Below, piece by piece: positions 14,478 to 20,276 of a stretch of 20,276 nt of DNA. The stretch comes from a virus: positions 1 through 20,276 of IMG/VR virus record IMGVR_UViG_3300042469_000253. One strand, given 5' to 3'. Positions within the stretch are counted from its first letter, which is position 1. The number at the start of each line of letters is the position of its first letter. The notes beneath the pieces are model-generated. The model saw only the letters and a list, made by a program, of their open reading frames with translations. It ran no database searches and was not told where the DNA came from. The position numbers and the translations under genes were made by a program.

Positions 14478-14481
14478 TAAC

Positions 14482-14892
14482 CTAATTAACTTTTCTAGAA
14501 CCTATAGAATATTTATGTTCTAACTTCCAATCAAATTTCTCTTTATGCGACAAAACTTTTATTTGGCTCATATCTAAAACTTTATCGCCTATAATGCTGT
14601 TACCAATAACTTTTACTAAATCCCAATCTTGGAGTAATAAAGTTATAGTATTCCTTCTAGCTATATCCGTTTCAGAAATGTCTGAAGTTCTTCCATCCAA
14701 CATAAAAAGTTCTTTAAAATGGAGAATATGATAAAACCCCTGTTTATGTAAAATGTGACAACTTTGCCACAAAGTTTTTTCTTTTCTTGATGCAATACCT
14801 ATTCTAGTTAGAGTTTCTCGAACTTTTAGAAAAGATTCTTCATCAGATAACTTTACAGGAACTCCATACCCTTTAAATAATTCCATAGACAT
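14482..14892 (-). CDS. regA: RegA translational repressor
   Basis: This 136-residue protein binds the initiation regions of early phage mRNAs and represses their translation, including those of the polymerase and clamp-loader genes in T4. The match to T4 RegA is clear. FLKVRETLTRIGIA, QSCHILHKQGFYHILHFKEL and MLDGR occur in the same order as in T4, and ITLLLQDWDLVKV and WKLEHKYSIGSR correspond to its later segments. The T4 protein is 122 residues; this one has a slightly longer N-terminus (MSMELFKGYGVPV). A TTG 15 bases upstream is in frame, but ATG 14890-14892 has a GGAG at spacing nine. A second ATG two codons later is also possible. It directly follows gp62, as in T4. Confidence 0.95.
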   Translation of the reverse strand: MSMELFKGYGVPVKLSDEESFLKVRETLTRIGIASRKEKTLWQSCHILHKQGFYHILHFKELFMLDGRTSDISETDIARRNTITLLLQDWDLVKVIGNSIIGDKVLDMSQIKVLSHKEKFDWKLEHKYSIGSRKVN

Positions 14893-14924
14893 AAAATAAT
14901 TCTCCAAAATTGATATATGTAGAA

Positions 14925-15329
14925 TTATTTATTATTTTTGAACCTTCCGCCTTTATCCAACTTTTCTGTAATATACTCCAAATCAGATTTAGATAATAGC
15001 GGAAAAACTTGTTCTGCTTGTTTGGTAGAATAAGAATAATACTCTTTAATTAATTGTATATCTTTGGACTCGTTATACTTCATCCATTTCTGATATTTCC
15101 TCTTATATTTTCTTATAGAATGAAATAGATAATCGTATTGCAACTTTTTATCTAAAAAATGTCTCCTATTCATTTCGTTAGCATAAAGAATTGTGTCTAT
15201 ATGCGCCGAAAGGGATTTATTCACCATAAATCCCGAATAAACCTTTTCGTCTTCTTCATTTGTCAATTGGTATTCTTTACTTTCAAGAATTGAAGGAATT
15301 ATTTCTTTGAATAGATCTTTATTTTGCAT
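14925..15329 (-). CDS. 62: Clamp-loader small subunit, T4 gp62-like
   Basis: This 134-residue protein is the small, non-ATPase subunit that joins four gp44 copies to load the gp45 clamp onto primed DNA. The best landmark is the SGFMVNKSLSAHIDTILYANEMN segment at about 32-54, matching the FMVxxALS region of gp62. A basic helical middle (HSIRKYKRKYQKWMKY) and a C-terminal helix pair follow. T4 gp62 is about 187 residues, so this version is short, as in other marine T4-like phages. Position between gp44 and regA supports the call. The start is ATG 15327-15329 with a weak GAG element, and a 147-base gap with promoters and a hairpin lies upstream. Confidence 0.88.
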   Translation of the reverse strand: MQNKDLFKEIIPSILESKEYQLTNEEDEKVYSGFMVNKSLSAHIDTILYANEMNRRHFLDKKLQYDYLFHSIRKYKRKYQKWMKYNESKDIQLIKEYYSYSTKQAEQVFPLLSKSDLEYITEKLDKGGRFKNNK

Positions 15330-15346
15330 TTTATTTTCTCATTATA

Positions 15347-15354
15347 TATAAATA
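15347..15354 (+). promoter_or_regulatory. T4-type late promoter octamer on the plus strand
   Basis: A perfect TATAAATA reads rightward, against all annotated genes, in the gp44-gp62 gap. Transcription would start near 15361-15365, pass through the hairpin at 15366-15396 and reach a micro-ORF with a good ribosome binding site. The surrounding (AAAT)n repeat raises the chance of a random match. Confidence 0.45.
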
Positions 15355-15365
15355 AATAAATAAAT
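15349..15365. repeat. (AAAT)n tetranucleotide run
   Basis: Four consecutive copies of TAAA/AAAT lie in the gp44-gp62 gap. The run overlaps the end of the plus-strand TATAAATA. It may be slippage-derived spacer or part of an AT-rich promoter. Confidence 0.8.
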
Positions 15366-15396
15366 GTAGGTCGCGATATAACCAGTATCCACCTAC
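15366..15396. other. Inverted repeat in the gp44-gp62 gap
   Basis: GTAGGT (15366-15371) pairs with ACCTAC (15391-15396). Inside it GATA and TATC can add four more pairs, giving a two-part stem with a seven-base inner loop. It would form in transcripts from either strand. No T-run follows on either strand, so it is not a simple terminator. A leader structure or protein-binding site is possible. Confidence 0.6.
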
Positions 15397-15430
15397 TCTA
15401 AATCTTAAACTTTAACATAGGAGACTCAGC

Positions 15431-15484
15431 ATGAGTATTTATATTCCATCTTCTAAGTTCATAAGAAATAAAAATCTCAGATGA
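15431..15484 (+). CDS. Candidate plus-strand micro-ORF, 17 residues
   Basis: ATG 15431-15433 is preceded by AGGAG with an ideal spacing of seven bases and opens a 17-codon frame (MSIYIPSSKFIRNKNLR) ending at TGA 15482-15484. A plus-strand late-promoter octamer lies about 80 bases upstream. It would be the only plus-strand gene in the window. The peptide is basic with an aromatic/hydrophobic first half. Its end overlaps the antisense end of gp44 by eight bases. I do not recognise it. The support is the combination of promoter, leader and ribosome binding site, each of which could be chance. Confidence 0.35.
   Translation: MSIYIPSSKFIRNKNLR
15435..15442 (-). promoter_or_regulatory. T4-type late promoter octamer ahead of gp62
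   Basis: A perfect minus-strand TATAAATA lies just past the gp44 stop and about 105 bases before gp62. It could give late transcription of gp62 and regA. It lies inside the plus-strand micro-ORF and faces the plus-strand octamer at 15347-15354, so the two would produce overlapping convergent transcripts. Confidence 0.45.
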
Positions 15485-16418
15485 ACTCGCATTCCATCAT
15501 AACTTCTACCATAAACGCAAGAAGGTTAATTTCTTGATCGCTACAAAAACCGGATTGATATTGATATTTCGCAATAACCAAAACCATTTGGGGGATGGAT
15601 TGAGGCTTTAGAAAATCATACATACCATCATATATTTTTCTATAGATTGAAACTGGATCGTTATGTACGTTATTGACTACCCATTCTCTAACTTTACCGA
15701 AATCCTTTTCTTTAAGACTTTTAATTAGGTCTTTTAGTTGAATTTCTCCGACTTGAGATAATATCCCCGCGTCGATTTGTCCATTTACGGAATATCTTTG
15801 TAGTTCGTTTAATACCCTTCTGTTATCAGGATACCATTTTGTGATAAAAGAAGCAACAGATTCTTTATCGTATGCAACATTTTCGTTATCTAAAATTTCA
15901 CAAACACGTTTAAAGAATTGTGTAATTAACTTTTTCTTTTCTGTTTTATTGATTACAAAATTAACAACAGCACATCTTGAGTGGATGGGTTGGATAATCT
16001 TATTTGCGTAATTACAAGTTAAAATAAAAGTACAATTCTTAGAAAAAGTCTCTAAAAAATTTCTAAATGCAGATTGAAAGTTATTTGTTGCAGCATCAAA
16101 CTCGTCTAAGATTACTACCTTACGCCCACCAGAAAGAGAAACTGAAGAAGCGTAATTGGATATCTTATTTCTAAGAGTGTCAATACCATTTTCATCAGAA
16201 GCGTTAATGAACAAATAATCACAACCAACTTCATTGCACAACGCTTTTGCTACTGTAGTTTTACCCGTCCCAGCACCCCCAACCAACAATAGGTTGGGGA
16301 TTTCTTTACGATCCACATAAGTTTGGAAAGTTTTCTTAATACCATCAGGAAGAATACAATCGTCAATGTTAGTTGGGCGATACTTTTCTACAAACAAAAA
16401 CTGTTCGTTACTCATCAT
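15477..16418 (-). CDS. 44: Clamp-loader ATPase subunit, T4 gp44-like (AAA+)
   Basis: This 313-residue AAA+ ATPase opens the sliding clamp and closes it on primed DNA in complex with gp62. FVEKYRPTNIDD at 9-20 is the conserved N-terminal clamp-loader signature, GGAGTGKTT at 47-55 is Walker A and VVILDEFD at 101-108 is Walker B. HSRC at 146-149 is the SRC motif holding the arginine finger that senses ATP in the next subunit. The C-terminal third is helical, as in the collar domain. Tandem ATG codons (16416-16418 and 16413-16415) follow a modest GAGAG element, and the second also fits. It lies downstream of gp45 and the DsbA-like gene. Confidence 0.96.
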   Translation of the reverse strand: MMSNEQFLFVEKYRPTNIDDCILPDGIKKTFQTYVDRKEIPNLLLVGGAGTGKTTVAKALCNEVGCDYLFINASDENGIDTLRNKISNYASSVSLSGGRKVVILDEFDAATNNFQSAFRNFLETFSKNCTFILTCNYANKIIQPIHSRCAVVNFVINKTEKKKLITQFFKRVCEILDNENVAYDKESVASFITKWYPDNRRVLNELQRYSVNGQIDAGILSQVGEIQLKDLIKSLKEKDFGKVREWVVNNVHNDPVSIYRKIYDGMYDFLKPQSIPQMVLVIAKYQYQSGFCSDQEINLLAFMVEVMMECEFI

Positions 16419-16441
16419 ATAAATTTCACTCTCAAAAAAGA

Positions 16442-16732
16442 TTAAACCAAATCTTCTACTTTCTTCACAATACCTTCGTATAACGCTTCAAATTCTTCTT
16501 GTTCTGCGATAACTTCGCTGTAATTTCTCTTATGATACGTTGTTGCCATTTTGCGGATCAACTTCTTTGGAATCTTCAATTCTTCATAAAGATGATTAAT
16601 CAATTCCTTCATAGTATCTCTTTGTGCTTCTTGCATCGTCATCACGTCGCTCATTTCGCGCAAACCTTTCTTTAAAGTATCTAATTCGGATTCAGTAAAT
16701 GTCCCAAAAGCAGAAACAATAGTTGTACTCAT
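16442..16732 (-). CDS. DsbA-like dsDNA-binding protein (putative)
   Basis: This 96-residue, mostly helical, charged protein has a C-terminal half (ELINHLYEELKIPKKLIRKMATTYHKRNYSEVIAEQEEFEALYEGI) that follows the pattern of T4 DsbA. T4 DsbA is a small protein that binds double-stranded DNA near late promoters; the shared pattern is ELxxPxKxxxKxxxxYHK, then an acidic helix ending in LYE. The N-terminal half is a likely coiled helix with Met-Gln-rich turns. In T4 dsbA lies elsewhere, next to genes 33 and rnh, so a place between gp45 and gp44 is unusual. The link would be sensible, since gp45 is also the late-transcription activator. The start is ATG 16730-16732 with GAGGG nine bases upstream. 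The homology is from memory of the pattern. Confidence 0.55.
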   Translation of the reverse strand: MSTTIVSAFGTFTESELDTLKKGLREMSDVMTMQEAQRDTMKELINHLYEELKIPKKLIRKMATTYHKRNYSEVIAEQEEFEALYEGIVKKVEDLV

Positions 16733-16749
16733 AATATAATACCCTCGAA

Positions 16750-17430
16750 TTAATTGTAAGAAGAAGAAGTTTCCAAAGTTACAAAATATACCAAACCCTT
16801 ATTAGGATCGTTAAATTTCGCAATACCCTTTGATGAAATTTCTACGTTGTAGTTTCCAGGCATCATTTTAAGGTTTTCAGTCTTAAAAATCAGCTTAAAA
16901 CTTTTGCCGCCAGAATCAACGCCATTAAGTTCTAAGTTTTGTGTTGATGCAGAATCGTCGTTTGCATCAAAAGTAAGCAAACTCACTACAGTTCCATCGC
17001 TAACCACAGCGACATGAGGGGAACCAAGGACGTTAGCAGAACGAAGAATCCAATTAAAATCCTCTTCCGAAAACGAAAACTCAACGTCCACCGAAGGCAA
17101 GTTGGGTCTTTTGTCTGGAGCTACAACAATCATAGAAGGATCAGTAAAGCGATACTTGACCTTAGAACGACCACCAACACCCTTTACAACAACATGTTTA
17201 TCATCAAATTCTAATTCCGCTCCATCTTTGAAAAGAGAAATAACCGAAAGAAAGTTATTCAAATCGTAAATTCCAAAATCTTGAGGAATGGTTTCTGATA
17301 TTTGAGCATCAGCTAGAATATTTTTCTGCGGGGATACCGTAGAAAGTATACTTCCTTGTTTAAAGAAAATACCAGTATTGATAGACGAAAAGTTCTTCAA
17401 TACAGTTAAAGTTTCATTAGATAATTTCAT
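16750..17430 (-). CDS. 45: Sliding clamp, T4 gp45-like
   Basis: This 226-residue processivity factor forms a trimeric ring around DNA, tethers the polymerase and, in T4, activates late promoters. The N-terminus (MKLSNETLTVLKNFSSINTGIFFKQG) and the DFGIYDLNNFLSVISLF segment at about 51-67 are typical of gp45. Two similar beta-rich halves follow, as expected for a clamp protomer, and the length is close to T4's 228. The ATG at 17428-17430 is preceded by GAGG at six bases. It heads the gp45, DsbA-like, gp44, gp62, RegA series, the core of the T4 replisome operon. The second half ends with NKGLVYFVTLETSSSYN, matching the final strand. Confidence 0.95.
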   Translation of the reverse strand: MKLSNETLTVLKNFSSINTGIFFKQGSILSTVSPQKNILADAQISETIPQDFGIYDLNNFLSVISLFKDGAELEFDDKHVVVKGVGGRSKVKYRFTDPSMIVVAPDKRPNLPSVDVEFSFSEEDFNWILRSANVLGSPHVAVVSDGTVVSLLTFDANDDSASTQNLELNGVDSGGKSFKLIFKTENLKMMPGNYNVEISSKGIAKFNDPNKGLVYFVTLETSSSYN

Positions 17431-17457
17431 TTTTTACCTCTATACATAATTTAAATT

Positions 17458-17727
17458 TCAACGACCAACGCTTTTGTAAGCACTTGTAGATACTACTGAC
17501 GAAATTTCTGTTTCTTCCTCCCACATTTCTATTCTTCTGTTTAAAGAAACAATTGCTTCTTTAACATCTTTTTGGAGATCTTTATGACCTCGATTTCCAG
17601 CAACCAACAATTTCTTTACAGCATGCTGAATTGCTGGATCGACGACTTCAAAAAGTTCCAAAACCCTATAAACGTCAATATATTCGTATGGAACTTTTTT
17701 ATAATAATGATTGTATTCTTTATCCAT
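17458..17727 (-). CDS. Small conserved phage protein, DUF3310-like pattern
   Basis: This 89-residue protein begins MDKEYNHYYKKVPYEYIDVYRVLELF and has AIQHAVKKLLVAGNRGHKDLQKDVKEAIVSLNRRIEMWEEE. A His-Tyr start, a central helix with a lysine cluster, an AG-x-R/K-G turn and a final DLxKxxxxI helix resemble the DUF3310/SaV-like group of phage proteins, whose function is not settled. The resemblance is by pattern only. The C-terminus is short and Ser-rich. It starts at ATG 17725-17727 with a weak GTGG element and lies between the glycosyltransferase-like gene and gp45, both on the same strand. Confidence 0.65.
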   Translation of the reverse strand: MDKEYNHYYKKVPYEYIDVYRVLELFEVVDPAIQHAVKKLLVAGNRGHKDLQKDVKEAIVSLNRRIEMWEEETEISSVVSTSAYKSVGR

Positions 17728-17754
17728 TATACCACTAATATCAAATAAAGTAAA

Positions 17755-18552
17755 TTACAATTCGCCCAAATTTTGAGCAATGGCTGGGAGATTGCCAGTG
17801 AAGATGTAACTTCCAACATGAGACAAACTCATCCAAGGACATAACCAAACTTCAATACCAATTTTCCGACATTGCTGACAGAAATAATAATCTTCGGACA
17901 AATATCTCTTAGTATCTTCGTCGATATGACAATCGAAAAATGCAGTAATTTCTCTAGAACCATCAAAATTTGCTTGACCCACATGATCCGGACGATACTT
18001 TTGCTGCGGATAAGCGTCTTCAAATTTCTTTAAAGCTTCTCTAGAAATCATCATAAAGCCTGTTCCAGTTTCTAAAACCGATAAAGGTTCTGTAATAGAA
18101 AATTTATTAGTACCTTTTGCTGGATTAAATACCATTGAACCCGTCAACTTAGAATATTCTTCTACAGGAAGGTTTGGATTCTTTTTAATCGCTTTGTGTA
18201 GTTGACCCCATTCAATACTCTTTTTTGGATACGGACCACCAATAATTTCCTTATCTAAAGCAAGCATTGCTACAATATCTTGAGGGTTAAACGCAACATC
18301 AGCATCGATGAACATGAGGTGCGTACAATCAGAACGATTATAAAATTCGTCTGTTAGATAATTTCTTGCCCTTTGAATAAGGGATTCATTAAATAGAAAA
18401 CTGAATTTGACTTCTACCCCATAATTACCCATTAACGCTTGCAAATCGAGCATAGATTTTGCTGTCATACCACAACACATACCGCCATACATTGGCATAG
18501 CAACGAACAATTTCTTTTTTGATAATTCTTCTCTAGAAATTTTAATTTCCAT
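17755..18552 (-). CDS. GT-A-type glycosyltransferase of T4-like phages
   Basis: This 265-residue protein has KKLFVAMPMYGGMCCGM at 13-29, NESLIQRARNYL at 55-66, FIDADVAFNPQDI at 81-93 (DxD site Asp83 and Asp85), IIGGPYPKK at 103-111 and SEDYYFCQQCRK at 219-230 (the late Asp/Glu acceptor motif). This plan is one I recall from conserved glycosyltransferase-like proteins of marine T4-like phages. It is separate from the glycan cassette at the left of the window and sits among replication genes, so it could act on DNA, a virion protein or the host surface; none is established. A shorter 64-residue frame within it is only a shadow. The start is ATG 18550-18552 with a GAGG element ten bases upstream. 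Confidence 0.82.
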   Translation of the reverse strand: MEIKISREELSKKKLFVAMPMYGGMCCGMTAKSMLDLQALMGNYGVEVKFSFLFNESLIQRARNYLTDEFYNRSDCTHLMFIDADVAFNPQDIVAMLALDKEIIGGPYPKKSIEWGQLHKAIKKNPNLPVEEYSKLTGSMVFNPAKGTNKFSITEPLSVLETGTGFMMISREALKKFEDAYPQQKYRPDHVGQANFDGSREITAFFDCHIDEDTKRYLSEDYYFCQQCRKIGIEVWLCPWMSLSHVGSYIFTGNLPAIAQNLGEL

Positions 18553-18569
18553 AATTTACCTCATTATTA

Positions 18570-19898
18570 TTAAATTTTTTCACCAACCAAAAACCCACGC
18601 AACCTTACAAACCTAGGAAACCTTAAAGAATAAGTTCCTTCTTGATTTTGAGTTATTGCATCACATTTAATTTCTGCAATTTTGCCGATGATTTGAGTTT
18701 TATTGCTCCAATATTGGATTCTTTCTTCGTCTGTCAACCCAGACCCAACATTCACAAATATCTCTTTATTTCCGTCAAACCCTCTACAGATTAATGCTCC
18801 CAACATTCCTTCATATTTATCTTTCCCTTCTTCCAACCCTATAACTTCTAAGTCTACTGTCATTACAGGTTTAAGTTTTAACCAAGCGGTAGACCTCTTA
18901 CATTCATACGGAGCTTGGGGGTCTTTGATCATTATACCCTCATAACCTTCTTCAATCGCCTTCCTATTGATTTCTTCAAAATGGGTCTTTCCAATTTCTG
19001 TATCTAAGTCTACAATTTCATATTGTAATACCTTTACGTTAGAAAGTAAAGTTCTGTTAGTATCATACCATTTATGTAAATTTTCCGTTCTGTATATTTG
19101 TTTCTCCAAACGAACGCCAAATATAAAATCAGATAACGGGATCATATCGAAAATATAAAGATTGGCGTCAGAAGTATTTACGTTTTCTTTTCTATAGAAT
19201 TGCGTCATCAAATCTTGAAAAGAAGAAGACATAATTTCTCCATCAAAAACCATAGGTTCACTAACAGTTTTTGCAACCAAAGAAAATTGATCTTTTATCA
19301 AATTAAAATTTAATATTTCTTTTCCGTTCCTTGAAAATTGTTGTACCCTTCCGTCAGGATAGACTAGAGTTAATACTCTAGAACCGTCCAATTTACATTC
19401 TATGATTTTTTTACCGAAAAGTTTTGAATCGTGCTGTTTTGAATCAAACGCTAGTTGACAAGAAAATACAGGAACTTTATACTTTTCGACCTTAACCTTT
19501 TTCGCACAATTATTGATAGTGGTTTCCGAAACGCCACATTTCAAATCTTTCAACAAGATCCTACGATACCAATTATTCCAAGTATGATGAGAAGTTTTAT
19601 TACAAATCTCTAATAAAAGATCTTTTGCAGCATTTCCAGTAATTTCTCTTTTAATTAGTTTTTCTATATAAAGTTCAAATTCTGAAAACTTTATATGATC
19701 TACATCTACCTCTGATTCATCTTTATATGGAATAGTTTTTTCATTTACTCCAAATGTGATTAACCTATCGCAAGCGTATTTAACGCCGTTAAAAAATTCA
19801 ACGTTATCAGCAGCCATTTCTCTAATAATAACAGACTCTTTAAATAATCTGCTATTGTCAGATTCCAATTCAATAATAATATCTGCAGGGGTTTTCAA
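18570..19898 (-). CDS. 30: ATP-dependent DNA ligase, T4 gp30-like
   Basis: This 442-residue ligase seals nicks using ATP. The catalytic lysine is Lys169 in ECKLDGSR at 167-174 (motif I). Motif III is FDGEIM at 218-223, motif IV is EGIMIKD at 320-326 and motif V is WLKLKP at 339-344. A C-terminal OB-like region has GALICRG and NVGSGLTDEERI. The N-terminal 160 residues are a helical DNA-binding domain with TGNAAKDLL and LLKDLKCGVS, both recognisable from T4 ligase. The frame starts at TTG 19896-19898. The next in-frame ATG is 27 codons on and would cut the conserved N-terminus. AGGAG lies seven bases before the TTG, so a TTG start is well supported. It abuts the deformylase stop with no gap. 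Confidence 0.95.
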   Translation of the reverse strand: MKTPADIIIELESDNSRLFKESVIIREMAADNVEFFNGVKYACDRLITFGVNEKTIPYKDESEVDVDHIKFSEFELYIEKLIKREITGNAAKDLLLEICNKTSHHTWNNWYRRILLKDLKCGVSETTINNCAKKVKVEKYKVPVFSCQLAFDSKQHDSKLFGKKIIECKLDGSRVLTLVYPDGRVQQFSRNGKEILNFNLIKDQFSLVAKTVSEPMVFDGEIMSSSFQDLMTQFYRKENVNTSDANLYIFDMIPLSDFIFGVRLEKQIYRTENLHKWYDTNRTLLSNVKVLQYEIVDLDTEIGKTHFEEINRKAIEEGYEGIMIKDPQAPYECKRSTAWLKLKPVMTVDLEVIGLEEGKDKYEGMLGALICRGFDGNKEIFVNVGSGLTDEERIQYWSNKTQIIGKIAEIKCDAITQNQEGTYSLRFPRFVRLRGFLVGEKI

Positions 19899-20276
19899 TT
19901 AAAATCTCCTAGACCCAACTAACTCTTTCGCAAAACTTTTGATTTTCTTTTCTCTACCCCTTTTCGCCATCTTTAGCGCAAGAGGTTTTGCGACCATATC
20001 AAAAGTTACACCGTTTAAATGATCCAATTCATGCAAGACTACCCTTGCAGAAATGCCGTCCAATTTCAAATTTACATAATCTCCAACCTCATTTTGGAAT
20101 TTAACAACCAAACTCTTAGGTCTGGTTATACTCAAAAACAAAAAGGGAAATGACAAACAACCCTCTTCCAAATGAACCTTTTCTTCAGAAACTTCAACCA
20201 GTTCTGGGTTATACATTGCGAAATAATTATCACCAGCCCCCATAACTAATGCCCTATGGGGTAAACCGCATTGAGG
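19899..20276 (-). CDS. def: Peptide deformylase, N-terminus cut by window edge
   Basis: This is the last 125 residues of a metal-dependent peptide deformylase, which removes the formyl group from new proteins. Only part of the gene is in the window: the frame runs to the right edge with PQCGLPHRALVM, part of motif I (GLAxNQ-type, then CGLPHR). Motif II is EGCLSFP, with the metal-binding Cys, and motif III is HELDHLNG, giving the HExxH-type zinc or iron site. The C-terminal helix is highly basic (KMAKRGREKKIKSFAKEL). An internal ATG at 20241-20243 would drop motif I and is not the start. Deformylases are known in marine T4-like phages and may speed maturation of host or phage proteins. Confidence 0.93.
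   Translation of the reverse strand, partial: PQCGLPHRALVMGAGDNYFAMYNPELVEVSEEKVHLEEGCLSFPFLFLSITRPKSLVVKFQNEVGDYVNLKLDGISARVVLHELDHLNGVTFDMVAKPLALKMAKRGREKKIKSFAKELVGSRRF
19906..19910 (-). promoter_or_regulatory. Ribosome binding site deciding the TTG start of ligase
   Basis: The minus strand reads AGGAG ATTTTAA TTG. A full Shine-Dalgarno core at the ideal seven-base spacing points to the TTG at 19896-19898. No other start codon lies within range. Confidence 0.8.

Noticed and set aside
15349-15365. Possible CRISPR-like or origin iteron repeat
   Set aside because: It is a simple tetranucleotide run with no spacer structure and too short for iterons.
17829-18023. 64-codon minus-strand frame within the glycosyltransferase
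   Set aside because: It lies wholly inside the 265-residue gene in another frame, and that gene carries the recognisable motifs.

Overview
This window looks like part of the genome of a T4-like (tailed, myovirus-type) phage, probably marine. The basis is the T4 replication core in its usual order. On the minus strand, in transcription order, it runs sliding clamp (gp45), clamp loader (gp44, gp62), RegA translational repressor, DNA polymerase (gp43), UvsX recombinase and gp41 replicative helicase. The sequence is strongly AT-rich. Accessory genes such as a small heat-shock protein, peptide deformylase, two deaminases and several glycosyltransferases recall cyanophages and pelagiphages, but the host cannot be read from the sequence. 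Almost every gene is on the minus strand, tightly packed and often overlapping by 1-10 bases (ATGA or TAATG junctions).

Right part (about 14480-20276): a peptide deformylase cut by the window edge, an ATP-dependent DNA ligase that starts at TTG, a glycosyltransferase-like protein, a small conserved protein, gp45, a DsbA-like DNA-binding protein, gp44, gp62 and RegA. The gp44-gp62 gap is unusual. It carries T4-late-promoter consensus octamers on both strands, a hairpin, and a plus-strand micro-ORF with a good ribosome binding site.

Middle (about 6700-14480): an Hsp20 gene with a late-promoter octamer and a long structured leader upstream and a strong terminator downstream. It is followed by small unknown genes, a dCMP deaminase, an LSm-like protein, gp43, UvsX, an acidic small protein and gp41. 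A strong intrinsic terminator closes this block right after gp41.

Left part (1-6691): a compact minus-strand cassette beginning with a second deaminase. It continues with a family-2 glycosyltransferase, a conserved phage protein, a GT-A-like protein, a methyltransferase, two tandem paralogous glycosyltransferase-like proteins, a kinase of the aminoglycoside/choline-kinase fold, a nucleotidyltransferase-HAD phosphatase fusion and a truncated protein. Together they look able to activate a small molecule (kinase then nucleotidyltransferase) and build or decorate a glycan. The target (capsid, host surface or DNA) is unknown. This cassette and the structured RNAs around hsp20 and gp62 are the least ordinary parts of the window. 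No tRNA, rRNA, CRISPR array or insertion sequence was seen, and there is no gene-free stretch longer than about 170 bases.
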